NCBI GenBank assembly: GCA_946042285.1
Contig: CAMGDK010000019.1
Location: 1-16,940, forward strand
Reading direction: 5' to 3'
Length of the DNA stretch: 16,940 nt
DNA from: an uncultured Clostridia bacterium
GTDB taxonomy: Bacteria > Bacillota > Clostridia > Oscillospirales > Acutalibacteraceae
A model generated the notes under the pieces. The model ran no database searches, had not been told where the DNA came from, and saw nothing but the letters and a program-made list of their open reading frames with translations. The position numbers were made by a program, and so were the translations under genes. Numbering within the stretch: the first letter of the stretch is position 1; every line of letters starts with the position of its first letter. Shown here one piece after another: positions 8,105 to 15,988 of the stretch.

Positions 8105-8735
8105 CGTTCTCCTCCGTTGCCGTTGTCTTATGCTTTGAATATACACATCCGCAGAAATTCTGCCTGTAAAGATTATATTGCCTCGACAGCTCGATTGACC
8201 TTTTGTACCCCTCTTTTTTCTTAAAATCGCAGGGCAGCCATTTTACACCGAGCTCGTCCTGAAGCATGAAGCCGATTTCGTTTATTTTTTGTGAATTTTT
8301 GAGTGGGCTGATTGAAAGCGTTGTGCAAAAGAAGTCAAAGGCGTTTTCCTTTGCCGCGATTGCCGTTTTTCTCAAGCGAAGCTCGTAGCAGCGAAAGCAT
8401 CTCTCGCCGCCCTCACGGCAATCCTCGTATCCCTTTGCAATTTCTTCAAAATCAGTGTAATTGTAATCACAATCAATTATGCAAACGGGATTAGCCGTTT
8501 CCATTTCGTTTATAAGGCGAATTTGCTCTGCCTTGCGCTTTTCGTATTCCTCAATCGGCGAAATATTCGGGTTATAGTAAAGCACACTGATTTTGAAATA
8601 CTGTGAAAGATACTCAATGGTGTAGCTTGAGCACGGCGCACAACAGCTATGCAACAAAAGAGAAGGCACAATGTCTTCTCTTTTGAGTGATTCAATTAGC
8701 TTATCTAATTCTTTTTGATAGTTAATTTTATTCAT
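8097..8735 (-). CDS. queH: Epoxyqueuosine reductase QueH
   Basis: QueH performs the last step of queuosine synthesis, reducing epoxyqueuosine to queuosine at tRNA position 34, without the cobalamin needed by QueG. The 212-aa product has the family cysteine signatures: HSCCAPC (Cys31, Cys32, Cys35), GGERCFRCYELR (Cys113, Cys116) and NFCGCVYSK (Cys195, Cys197), which hold an Fe-S/iron centre. Its ATG overlaps the stop of the preceding M23 gene by one base (TAATG), with GAGGA a little farther upstream than usual, suggesting coupled translation. No other queuosine gene is in the window. Confidence 0.95.
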   Translation of the reverse strand: MNKINYQKELDKLIESLKREDIVPSLLLHSCCAPCSSYTIEYLSQYFKISVLYYNPNISPIEEYEKRKAEQIRLINEMETANPVCIIDCDYNYTDFEEIAKGYEDCREGGERCFRCYELRLRKTAIAAKENAFDFFCTTLSISPLKNSQKINEIGFMLQDELGVKWLPCDFKKKEGYKRSIELSRQYNLYRQNFCGCVYSKHKTTATEENDE

Positions 8736-10210
8736 TATGATAAATAGTTCCTCGGGTTTACCCTTGTACCGTTAAGTCTAACCTCAAAGTGACAGTGCGG
8801 ACCTGTTGAGTTGCCGGTTGAGCCGCTCTTGGCAACAACATCACCCTTTTTAACAGTGTCACCCGGATTGACAAGAATTGACGAGTTGTGCGCATAAAGT
8901 GACACAACAGAGCGACCTGACTTGTCAGTGCCGTGATATATGATTAGGTAATAGCCGTAGCTGTAATTCAATCTCTTAACCGTGATAACGATACCCTTTT
9001 GTGCTGCAATGACCTTTGAGCCGGTAGGGCAAGGGAAGTCTATGCCGCCGTGGTATGCACCCGATGAGTAGTTGGGGAAGCCGGCGGAAATGGATTTGTT
9101 GCTCGGCACGGGGTAGGTCATGTTGAGGACTGCATCTGATTTTGAATAAACATCAGACTCCTCGCTATCTTCAATTACTGCGTCTGCCTTGCCTTCTTCG
9201 GCAACTGCGGTTGTAGCCTCCTCGGGAGCTTTAACTCCTGCGATAAGGCTTTGAATTTCGTTTTCAACTGCGGCAATAAGCTCGCTGTCCTCGTTTCTAA
9301 ACTCGGTATATTGCTTGTTTTGAGCGGTAAGCTCAGCAAGAAGCCTGTCGCTTTCCGCCCTGTCTGTCGCAAGGGATGCCTTTGAGCTTGTAATCCTTTC
9401 TCTGTTGTGCTCGATGGAATTAAGCCTTTCAACAAGAGCAGTCTTTTCTGCATCAAGCTCCGCTTGCTTTTCGACAAATTCTTGCTTCTTTTCGTTGAGT
9501 CCGTCCTTTTGCTCTGCAATAACCCTCATTTGCTCCTGCACCTCGGCAAGAAGCTCGGAATCGCTTTTTGAAATTGAGCGTATCATCTCGTATCTTGTAA
9601 GGAAGCTTGAAATATCCTTGCAGTTGATTAGTGCGGATACAAGATTAAATTCACCGGTCATGTAGATGATTTTAAGCCTGTGGCAGTAGGCGGTGTAGGT
9701 GTTTGTAAACCTTGATTGAAGCGCGTTATATTCCTTTTGCGCAGTCTGAACCTCTGCCTCAAGTGCATTAAGCTTTTCCTCGTTTTCCTCAATAGACGGC
9801 ATAAGCTCGTCAATTTCGGATTGAACCTTGTTGTTTTGCTTTTCGTAAAGCTCAAGCTGCTTGTTTATGTAGCCGATTTTGCGGTCAAGCGTGTCGATAT
9901 ATTCCTGAGTTAAGGTTGAGCTTTTTTTAAGCTCCTTAAGCTTTTCCTCGGTCTTTTTAAGATGAGCCTCAAGCGCCGCCTGTTGCTCCTCAAGAGTGAG
10001 CTGTGCAGACTCAACCGATTCGCCGCTTGTATCTGCCGCTTCGGTTGTGTCATCAGCAGGCAAAAACGGATCAATCTCCGGCAGAAAAGCCTCTTGCGTG
10101 ACGGCACTTGGCGCAGTCGCAGTCACCTCGTTTGCAAGCGCCGAAGCAGGCTGAAGACATGTTGTAATTGTGATTGCTGAAAGAATCAGCGGTAAAACCT
10201 TGATTTTCAA
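8735..10210 (-). CDS. Secreted coiled-coil M23/LytM peptidoglycan hydrolase, third paralog after ftsX (EnvC/PcsB-like architecture)
   Basis: The 491-aa product has a signal peptide (to about residue 27), two long coiled-coil stretches (about 70-170 and 215-322), an acidic Glu/Ala linker (about 326-356) and a C-terminal M23 domain (about 380-490). Zinc ligands and catalytic residues are complete: His387 and Asp391 (HGGID), His441 (YAHNS), His472 and His474 (HCH). A conserved block between the coils (YCHRLKIIYMTGEF…LTRYEMIRSI, about 175-215) is shared with the two neighbours. M23 enzymes cut peptidoglycan crosslinks; FtsEX-bound coiled-coil partners are held inactive until triggered. The start is TTG, chosen because AAGGAG lies 8 nt upstream and no suitable ATG exists. 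The gene lies 35 nt after the second paralog and overlaps queH by one base. Confidence 0.93.
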   Translation of the reverse strand: MKIKVLPLILSAITITTCLQPASALANEVTATAPSAVTQEAFLPEIDPFLPADDTTEAADTSGESVESAQLTLEEQQAALEAHLKKTEEKLKELKKSSTLTQEYIDTLDRKIGYINKQLELYEKQNNKVQSEIDELMPSIEENEEKLNALEAEVQTAQKEYNALQSRFTNTYTAYCHRLKIIYMTGEFNLVSALINCKDISSFLTRYEMIRSISKSDSELLAEVQEQMRVIAEQKDGLNEKKQEFVEKQAELDAEKTALVERLNSIEHNRERITSSKASLATDRAESDRLLAELTAQNKQYTEFRNEDSELIAAVENEIQSLIAGVKAPEEATTAVAEEGKADAVIEDSEESDVYSKSDAVLNMTYPVPSNKSISAGFPNYSSGAYHGGIDFPCPTGSKVIAAQKGIVITVKRLNYSYGYYLIIYHGTDKSGRSVVSLYAHNSSILVNPGDTVKKGDVVAKSGSTGNSTGPHCHFEVRLNGTRVNPRNYLS

Positions 10211-10224
10211 AATATTAGCTCCTT

Positions 10225-10240
10225 AGCAGTCAGCACTGCT
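10225..10240 (-). promoter_or_regulatory. Short hairpin immediately upstream of the Shine-Dalgarno of the third M23 gene
   Basis: AGCAGT and ACTGCT form a 6-bp stem with a 4-nt loop, directly adjacent to AAGGAG (10224-10219). It could tune access to the ribosome binding site or mark an mRNA processing point. Nothing else is seen in this 35-nt gap, and there is no U-tract that would make it a terminator. Confidence 0.4.
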
Positions 10241-10245
10241 TTAAT

Positions 10246-11694
10246 TTATGGTAAAAACGGGGTGGGATCAACGCAGTCCGAGTAGCTTGCAGTCGGAGTC
10301 CTGACCTCAAAATGAAGGTGCGGACCGGTTGAGTTACCGGTTGATCCGCTTTGTGCAATAGCCTGCCCCTTTGAGACATAGTCGCCTGTTGACACAAGCC
10401 TTGCAGAATTGTGCGCATATAAAGTATAAACATAATTGCCTGCGGAATCTGTCTTATCGTGCATGATAACAATATATCTTCCGTAGCTTCTGTAATTTCC
10501 GTTTGCGTCAACCAAATCGGTTGAAATGATAACATATCCCGACTCTGCCGCAACAACGGTTGAGCCTGTCGGACAAGAGAAGTCAACGCCTGTGTGACCT
10601 GTGTACCCTGCACTTCCGTAGCCGCAAGTGATTTTCGGCTGGCTTGGCACAGGCACCGTCATGCTGAGAGTGTTACTGCTTTGAGCAGTAGTAGTTGTGG
10701 CTGATGTTGTAGATTGCGTTGTTTCCTGTGATTCGCTTGAGCCTTGTGTGGTAGGCGGTGCAGTTGTCGTAGGAGCGGCAGTCGTCGTCTGCGCTTCAAT
10801 CTTTTTCCTGAACTCCTCGGCAGCGGCGGCAATCTCTGCGTTGATTGCGTTAAGCTCTGCCTCATCTCTGTTACGATATTCGCTGTATGTGTTTTCCTGC
10901 TCGTGAAGCTGCTTAAGCTTTTCGTCGGACTCAGCCCTTTGTGATTCATAAGCCTCTTGCTTTTTGGCGTAATCAATCTGCTGAACCTCAAGGTCCTCAA
11001 TAGAGGTCTTAAGGCTTTCCTGTGTGGCAACAAGCGTTTTCTGGTTGGCAGAAAGTTGCTGCTGCTTGCTTTGCATGTCCTTTTTTGTGTTGATAAGCTC
11101 CGAAGCCTCGTTTTTTAATGACTCAAGCAGATTTTTGTCTGACATTGAAACACGCTTAATCATCTCAAGCCTTGTAAGAAGAGTTGAAATGTCGGGACTT
11201 GTAAGAAGCACGGAAAGAGTGCTCATGTTGCCTGACACATACATGGCGCGCAGCCTTTGACAGTATTTGACATAGCTGTCGTCAAACTGCACCTGAAGCA
11301 CTTCACTTTTTTGTGACAGCTCCTCAATGTCGATTTTTGCCTGCTCAATTTGCTTTTCGTTGTCCTTGTACTGCTGCTCAAGGCTTTGAATTTCCGTTTT
11401 GGAGCTTTCAATCTTATCGTCTGCAAGCTTAAGCTCCTTTTGGAGATAGGATATTTTGTCGTTGAGCGTGTCGATATAATCCTTTGTTTCCTTGCTTTCC
11501 TCGCCGAGATCTGCTAATTTCTCATTTATTTCCTTGAGCCTTTGCTCGATAGCCGCCTGCTTTTCCTGCGCAGAAAGCCCCTCAAATTCATCGTCGGCAC
11601 CGAATGACACAAGTGAAAGCGGGGATGATGTCAAAGCAAAGCAAAAGGTCAGCACAACAGCAAATAACCTTAAGAAAACATTATGCCGTTTCAC
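10246..11694 (-). CDS. Secreted coiled-coil M23/LytM peptidoglycan hydrolase, second paralog after ftsX
   Basis: The product is 482 aa from the chosen start. A signal peptide (FLRLFAVVLTFCFALTSS) is followed by a long coiled coil (about 45-135 and 190-300) around the shared block YCQRLRAMYVSGN…LTRLEMIKRV. A 40-residue Thr/Ser/Pro linker follows (about 302-342, TTTAAPTTTAPP), then the M23 domain (about 355-482). Metal and catalytic residues are intact: His367/Asp371 (HTGVD), His428 (YAHNS) and His459/His461 (HLH). Compared with its two neighbours it has an insertion before the YAH strand and a different C-terminus (SDCVDPTPFLP). The start is ambiguous: a GTG at 11703 touches its Shine-Dalgarno, while the GTG at 11694 has GAGGTG at proper spacing, so 11694 is preferred. 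The 51-nt upstream gap is AT-rich with no convincing promoter. Confidence 0.92.
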   Translation of the reverse strand: MKRHNVFLRLFAVVLTFCFALTSSPLSLVSFGADDEFEGLSAQEKQAAIEQRLKEINEKLADLGEESKETKDYIDTLNDKISYLQKELKLADDKIESSKTEIQSLEQQYKDNEKQIEQAKIDIEELSQKSEVLQVQFDDSYVKYCQRLRAMYVSGNMSTLSVLLTSPDISTLLTRLEMIKRVSMSDKNLLESLKNEASELINTKKDMQSKQQQLSANQKTLVATQESLKTSIEDLEVQQIDYAKKQEAYESQRAESDEKLKQLHEQENTYSEYRNRDEAELNAINAEIAAAAEEFRKKIEAQTTTAAPTTTAPPTTQGSSESQETTQSTTSATTTTAQSSNTLSMTVPVPSQPKITCGYGSAGYTGHTGVDFSCPTGSTVVAAESGYVIISTDLVDANGNYRSYGRYIVIMHDKTDSAGNYVYTLYAHNSARLVSTGDYVSKGQAIAQSGSTGNSTGPHLHFEVRTPTASYSDCVDPTPFLP

Positions 11695-11745
11695 TGACCT
11701 CACCTCTTTATATATGTTGTGTTAAAAATTAAAAATTATCAATTC

Positions 11746-12999
11746 TTACAGGTAATTAAACGGATTAACTCTGCTACCGTTAACTCTGACCTCAAAGTGA
11801 CAGTGCGGACCGGTTGAGTTACCGGTTGAGCCACTCTTTGCGATAACCTGACCGGCTGAAACCTTTTGACCAACGCTAACCAAAATAGAGCTGTTGTGAG
11901 CATATAGGGTTGAAAGACCGTTGCCGTGGTCAACAACCACATAGTAGCCGTAGCTGTAATTGAGATGCTGAACAAGAATTACCTTGCCCGCAGCGGCAGC
12001 ATAAACGTTTGAGCCGGACGGTACCGAAAAGTCAACACCGCCGTGATAACGACCTGATGAATAGTTTGGATAACCTGCCGAGATTGAATGATTGTTGGTA
12101 GGATACCTAAGCACACCCGAGCCGTTGCCGTATGAGCCTGATATAGAGCCGTTACCGCCCGAAGCAGCAATAGCCGCAGCCCTGATTTGATTTTCAACCT
12201 CACGAAGCTCGTCCCTGTTTGTTTCGATAAGCTCGTAGTATTCGTTTGTCTGTGCGGCAAGCTTTCTTATGATTTCGTTACACTCAGCCGCCTCCTTGTC
12301 AAGTTCCTGCTTTGATGAGTCGATTTCGTTGATGCTGTCCTGAAGCTCCTTCTTGTCGCTTTCAAGGTCGCTCTTTGCATCGGTAAGCTCGTTGCGCTTG
12401 ATTTCAAGCTCCTGCTTCTTTGACTCGATTTCCTCCATCTTTGTCATGAGGTCGTCAAGTATCGCGCTGTCCTGCTTAGATACAGACCTAATCATTTCCG
12501 CTCTGGTGAGCATTGCGCTCATGTCAGGGCAGGTGAGTAAAACCTCAAGAGTGGATGCCGAGCCCGATACATACATGGCCCTAAGCCTTTGGCAGTATAA
12601 CGCATAGGTGCTGTCAAATTCTGCCTGCTTTGCATCAATCTCTGCCTGAGTTTGAATAATCTCATCCTCGATGCTTGTTATTTTTGATTCGATGGCATTT
12701 ATCTCCGCCTGAAGAGCAGCCTTGCTGTCCTCAAGGGAATCAATCTTGTCTTGAAGAAGACCTATCTTTGACTCAAGCGCATTGAGATAATCCTGAGTCT
12801 TGTTCTTTTCGCTTGCAAGACTGTTTATTTTGCTTTGAGCATTGTTGATTTCCTGCTGTATTTTTTCTTTTTCACTTCTAAGCTCTGCAGTGGACTTTGC
12901 CTCGGCGGTAATGCCGAAGGTGAATGCGGTTAGCATAAGTGCCACGCTCATTGCAAGCGACAGAGCTCTTTTGCCGTAATTAAACACCGCTGATTTCAC
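11746..12999 (-). CDS. Secreted coiled-coil M23/LytM peptidoglycan hydrolase, first paralog, overlapping ftsX
   Basis: The 417-aa product has a signal peptide (about 1-34, cleavage near AEA), a coiled coil (about 37-130 and 170-275) around YCQRLRAMYVSGS…LTRAEMIRSV (about 135-175), a Gly/Ser linker (280-297) and a C-terminal M23 domain (300-417). His319/Asp323 (HGGVD), His368 (YAHNS) and His399/His401 (HCH) are all present, so the domain should bind zinc and be active, unlike E. coli EnvC, whose LytM domain is degenerate. It starts with GTG (AAGGA upstream) inside the 3' end of ftsX (20-nt overlap). This tight coupling marks it as the most direct FtsEX partner; the other two probably arose from it by duplication. 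Confidence 0.94.
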   Translation of the reverse strand: MKSAVFNYGKRALSLAMSVALMLTAFTFGITAEAKSTAELRSEKEKIQQEINNAQSKINSLASEKNKTQDYLNALESKIGLLQDKIDSLEDSKAALQAEINAIESKITSIEDEIIQTQAEIDAKQAEFDSTYALYCQRLRAMYVSGSASTLEVLLTCPDMSAMLTRAEMIRSVSKQDSAILDDLMTKMEEIESKKQELEIKRNELTDAKSDLESDKKELQDSINEIDSSKQELDKEAAECNEIIRKLAAQTNEYYELIETNRDELREVENQIRAAAIAASGGNGSISGSYGNGSGVLRYPTNNHSISAGYPNYSSGRYHGGVDFSVPSGSNVYAAAAGKVILVQHLNYSYGYYVVVDHGNGLSTLYAHNSSILVSVGQKVSAGQVIAKSGSTGNSTGPHCHFEVRVNGSRVNPFNYL

Positions 13000-13900
13000 T
13001 GCCTTCCTTATTAAGATATTTTCTCATTGTAATGAGTGAGCCGCCGACACCGCTTATTATGCCGATTGCAACGAATGCGCCGAGCATCGGCAAAGCGTAA
13101 TCAATAAATTGAAGAGCCTTAAGACCGAGTGAATCAATAAGGTCCTTAAATTGAGTGATTGCAAGCTCATACACACCCCAAACAAGACCGAGGCTTATTA
13201 TGCCGGAGGTGATGCCGAGTATGATACCCTCAACAACGAACGGTAGTCGCACAAACGAGTTTGTTGCACCGACCGATTTCATAATGCTGATTTCAAGTCG
13301 TCTGCTATATACAGTAAGCTTGATTGTGTTGGAAATGATAAATAATGAGATAAGGAATAATACAGAAATGATTACAAGAGCAATAACTGTAATTCCCTGT
13401 CTGATTGCAACAAGCTTTTGTGCAAGATTTTTATTTTCCCTGATAGTATCAATATTGTTGAGAGCCTTGAGCTTTGTAACTGTGTCGTCGAATTGATCAA
13501 GGTTTTCAACAGTAACCTTGTATGCGTCCGGAAGAGGAATATCCGTGCTTATTTCGGTGAAGAATTTAGCCTGTGCCTCCTCCATGGTTTCAAGCTGCTG
13601 CGCCCAAGCTGTTTCCTTTGATACAAATTCTGTTGAGAGGATATTTCCGCAAGCCTTGATGTCGGCATCCATTTGAACAATTTGGTCCTCGGGAGTGCCG
13701 TCTGCGATATATACCATGATAACATTTTCCTCTTCAATTCTTGCAAGAAGAGAGTCGATGTTGAGGAATATCATCGACGCAGAGCCGATAAGCACAAGAC
13801 AGCTCATAAGTACACAAATTGAAGCAATGGACATCATTCTGTTAGTCCAAGTGTTTCTAAAACCCTCTTTGATAAGATATTTTAAGCTTGCTCCTGTCAT
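12980..13900 (-). CDS. ftsX: Cell division ABC transporter permease-like protein FtsX
   Basis: The 306-aa product has the FtsX topology: cytoplasmic N-terminus, TM1 (about 24-46), a large extracellular domain (about 47-168), TM2 (169-193), and TM3 (222-247) and TM4 (268-291) near the C-terminus. The post-TM2 stretch RRLEISIMKSVGATNSFVR is the conserved coupling region that contacts FtsE. FtsX passes ATP-driven conformational change from FtsE to peptidoglycan hydrolases outside; its extracellular domain is the docking site for coiled-coil partners such as EnvC, PcsB or CwlO. The start has GGGAGGTG upstream and overlaps the ftsE stop (TAATG). The downstream M23 gene begins inside its 3' end. 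Confidence 0.97.
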   Translation of the reverse strand: MTGASLKYLIKEGFRNTWTNRMMSIASICVLMSCLVLIGSASMIFLNIDSLLARIEEENVIMVYIADGTPEDQIVQMDADIKACGNILSTEFVSKETAWAQQLETMEEAQAKFFTEISTDIPLPDAYKVTVENLDQFDDTVTKLKALNNIDTIRENKNLAQKLVAIRQGITVIALVIISVLFLISLFIISNTIKLTVYSRRLEISIMKSVGATNSFVRLPFVVEGIILGITSGIISLGLVWGVYELAITQFKDLIDSLGLKALQFIDYALPMLGAFVAIGIISGVGGSLITMRKYLNKEGSEISGV

Positions 13901-14766
13901 TATTCCTCACCTCCCTTTGCTGTAAGCCTTTTATCAGCACTGTCGTCGGAAACGATGTCCTCAAGATTATCAAAAACATCATCGTCCGAATCCTTTGCAA
14001 TTTTGCTGATGTCAACATTGTCGATGGCAACATCCTCCTCAAAGAAGAACATATCAGTCTCCTGCTTCGGATCGTCGCCTGTAAACTGAGCGTGAGTGGG
14101 ATCGGGAGTGTCGGATACAACCTCGCCGTTTTTGATAACGATAACGCGCCTTTGGAATGAGCGAACAAGGTCGTGCTCATGTGTAACCATGATAACGGTT
14201 GTGCCGGCGTTGTTAATCTTAGTGAGAAGCCCTACAATCTCATGGCTCATTTCGGGATCGACATTACCGGTCGGCTCGTCCGCAATAATAACCTTTGGGT
14301 TGTTAACGAGAGCTCTTGCAAGAGAAACTCTCTGCTGCTCACCACCGGAAAGCTCATTTGGGTATGCCCTTGCCTTTTGGCTGAGACCGACAAGCTGAAG
14401 AATATAAGGAACTCTTTTTCTGATTTCCTTTTCCTTTGCGCCGATAACTCTCATGGCGAATGCAACATTATCATAGACAGACATTTTTGGAATAAGCCTG
14501 AAATCCTGGAATACAATGCCCATTTCTCTCCTGTAATAAGGAACATTCTTTTTCTTGAGAGTAGAGGAGTTGTAATCGTTGAAAATGATTTCGCCCTCTG
14601 TCGGCTTTTCCTCGTGCATGATGAGCTTAAGGAAGGTACTCTTTCCCGCACCTGATGAGCCGACAACGAATACAAATTCGCCGTCCTCGATTTTGATATT
14701 TACATTTGACAGCGCGTGTGTGCCGTTGCTGTCATATACCTTTGATACATTTCTGAATTCAATCAC
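13900..14766 (-). CDS. ftsE: Cell division ATP-binding protein FtsE with an acidic C-terminal extension
   Basis: This is the ABC ATPase that pairs with FtsX. Visible motifs are Walker A GSSGAGKST (36-44), Q-loop VFQDF (Gln87), signature LSGGEQQR (139-146), Walker B VIIADEP (Asp163-Glu164) and H-loop THEHD (His196). The conserved core ends near residue 220, the usual full length of FtsE; here the protein runs to 288 aa. The extra 65-70 residues are rich in Asp/Glu (EEDVAIDNVD, DSDDDVFDNLED) and look disordered. The start is GTG with AAGGGG 8 nt upstream. It is the first gene of the long minus-strand train and has a promoter at 14837-14865. Confidence 0.96.
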   Translation of the reverse strand: MIEFRNVSKVYDSNGTHALSNVNIKIEDGEFVFVVGSSGAGKSTFLKLIMHEEKPTEGEIIFNDYNSSTLKKKNVPYYRREMGIVFQDFRLIPKMSVYDNVAFAMRVIGAKEKEIRKRVPYILQLVGLSQKARAYPNELSGGEQQRVSLARALVNNPKVIIADEPTGNVDPEMSHEIVGLLTKINNAGTTVIMVTHEHDLVRSFQRRVIVIKNGEVVSDTPDPTHAQFTGDDPKQETDMFFFEEDVAIDNVDISKIAKDSDDDVFDNLEDIVSDDSADKRLTAKGGEE

Positions 14767-14836
14767 TGCTTTAACCCCTTAACATAAATATAAATATGCG
14801 ATGGTCGCAATTTGACAATCTTCTCATACAAAATAT

Positions 14837-14865
14837 ATAATATAACAAGTTATAGAATAAATCAA
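14837..14865 (-). promoter_or_regulatory. Promoter of the ftsE gene train
   Basis: On the minus strand, -35 TTGATT (14865-14860) and -10 TATTAT (14842-14837) are 17 nt apart. This gives a 5' leader of about 60 nt before the GTG start, containing a small hairpin TGCGA-CCA-TCGCA (14809-14797). It is the only good promoter seen for the eleven genes down to 2567. Confidence 0.65.
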
Positions 14866-14934
14866 GAATTTTCTGTAACTCTTTTGTAAACCAAAATTTA
14901 CAAGAATGTAAAGTGCAGGACCGAATCAGCCTAT

Positions 14935-14963
14935 TTGACATTTATACTACAATGGTATAAAAT
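14935..14963 (+). promoter_or_regulatory. Promoter of the glycosyltransferase gene
   Basis: -35 TTGACA (14935-14940) is a perfect consensus, followed by a 17-nt spacer and -10 TAAAAT (14958-14963). An overlapping TATAAA at 14956 would give a 15-nt spacer. The promoter diverges from that of ftsE; together they fill the 219-nt gap 14767-14985, in which I see no other gene. Confidence 0.7.
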
Positions 14964-14985
14964 AACCAACAAGGATGTGAAAGGC

Positions 14986-15927
14986 ATGAAATTATCATTT
15001 GTGTGTCCGTGCTATAACGAGGAGGCTAATGTTGAGCCGTTTCTTGGCATGATTTTTGACAGCTTTCCGGTCGTTGAGGATTACGAGGTTGTTTTTGTTA
15101 ACGACGGCAGCACAGACAACACCTTTAAAAAATTGAAGGAGCTTAAGCAAAAAAGCTCACAGAATATCAAAATAGTGAATTTTTCAAGAAACTTCGGCAA
15201 GGAGTCGGCTATGTATGCCGGCTTGCAAAACGCCTGCGGTGACTTGATTACGATTATCGACACCGACCTTCAGCAGAGTCCGGAGGTTGTCAAGGGAATG
15301 ATTAGTATTCTTGACCAAGACAGTAGCGTTGACTGCGTTTGCGCGTGTCAGGAGACAAGGAACGAAAGCAAATTTGCAATCCTTTGCAAGAAGGCGTTTT
15401 ACAGATTTGCCGATAAATTTACCGACACGCATTTTGTTGACGGTGCGTCGGATTTCAGAACAATGCGCTCCTATGTTAAGGACGCAATATTATCACTTGG
15501 CGAGTATCACAGATTTTCAAAGGGTATATTCAGCTGGGTAGGCTTTAATACCGTGTATATTCCGTACACTGCAAACGAAAGGCAAAACGGCAAAAGCAGC
15601 TTCAATTTCTTTAAGCTGCTTCGCTACGGAGTAGGGGGCATCATTGCATTTTCAACCGCTCCGTTAAAGATTGCGGCAGCGCTCGGCGGAACATCAACAA
15701 TCTTCAGCATTGTGTATATGATTATTACAATTGTCAGGAAGCTTGTAAGCGACATCAATGTTGACGGCTTTACACAGCTTGTAATACTTATTGCGTTTCT
15801 CGGCGGAATACAGCTTTTCTCAATAGGTGTTATCGGCGAATACCTCGGCAAAAGCTACATTCAGTCAAAGCAAAGACCGATATACATCGCTAAGGAAATT
15901 ATTGATTACAAGGGTAATGAAAAATAA
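14986..15927 (+). CDS. GT2-family glycosyltransferase, polyprenyl-phosphate (bactoprenol) sugar transferase type
   Basis: The 313-aa product has an N-terminal GT-A fold, with CPCYNEEANVEPFL at the start, the UDP-binding VFVNDGSTDNT (Asp40), NFSRNFGKESA, and the DxD-type motif IDTDLQQSP (92-94) for the metal. An FRTMRSYV region and two C-terminal membrane segments (about 218-250 and 262-287) follow. This is the architecture of DPM1/GtrB/CsbB-like enzymes, which load a sugar onto undecaprenyl phosphate on the inner face for later transfer to wall polymers or lipids. The sugar and acceptor cannot be told from sequence, and no flippase or GtrC-like partner is nearby. The ATG at 14986 is chosen over an in-frame TTG at 14935, because that TTG is the -35 box; AAGGA lies about 10 nt upstream of the ATG. 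Confidence 0.92.
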   Translation: MKLSFVCPCYNEEANVEPFLGMIFDSFPVVEDYEVVFVNDGSTDNTFKKLKELKQKSSQNIKIVNFSRNFGKESAMYAGLQNACGDLITIIDTDLQQSPEVVKGMISILDQDSSVDCVCACQETRNESKFAILCKKAFYRFADKFTDTHFVDGASDFRTMRSYVKDAILSLGEYHRFSKGIFSWVGFNTVYIPYTANERQNGKSSFNFFKLLRYGVGGIIAFSTAPLKIAAALGGTSTIFSIVYMIITIVRKLVSDINVDGFTQLVILIAFLGGIQLFSIGVIGEYLGKSYIQSKQRPIYIAKEIIDYKGNEK

Positions 15928-15929
15928 AG

Positions 15930-15959
15930 AAAGCACTCTCGCGATTGAGAGTGCTTTTA
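15930..15959 (+). terminator. Rho-independent terminator, likely bidirectional
   Basis: AAAGCACTCTC and GAGAGTGCTTT form an 11-bp perfect stem with a 6-nt loop, followed by TTTTA on the plus strand. It begins 2 nt after the glycosyltransferase stop. On the minus strand the same stem is followed by CTTTATTTTTC, so it can also end the converging operon that stops at 15989. Confidence 0.92.
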
Positions 15960-15988
15960 TCTTTACAGTCTTCAAAGTCTTCAAATAA

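Noticed and set aside
14935..15927. Longer form of the glycosyltransferase starting with TTG at 14935
   Set aside because: That TTG is the first part of the -35 box TTGACA; the conserved N-terminus starts at the ATG at 14986.
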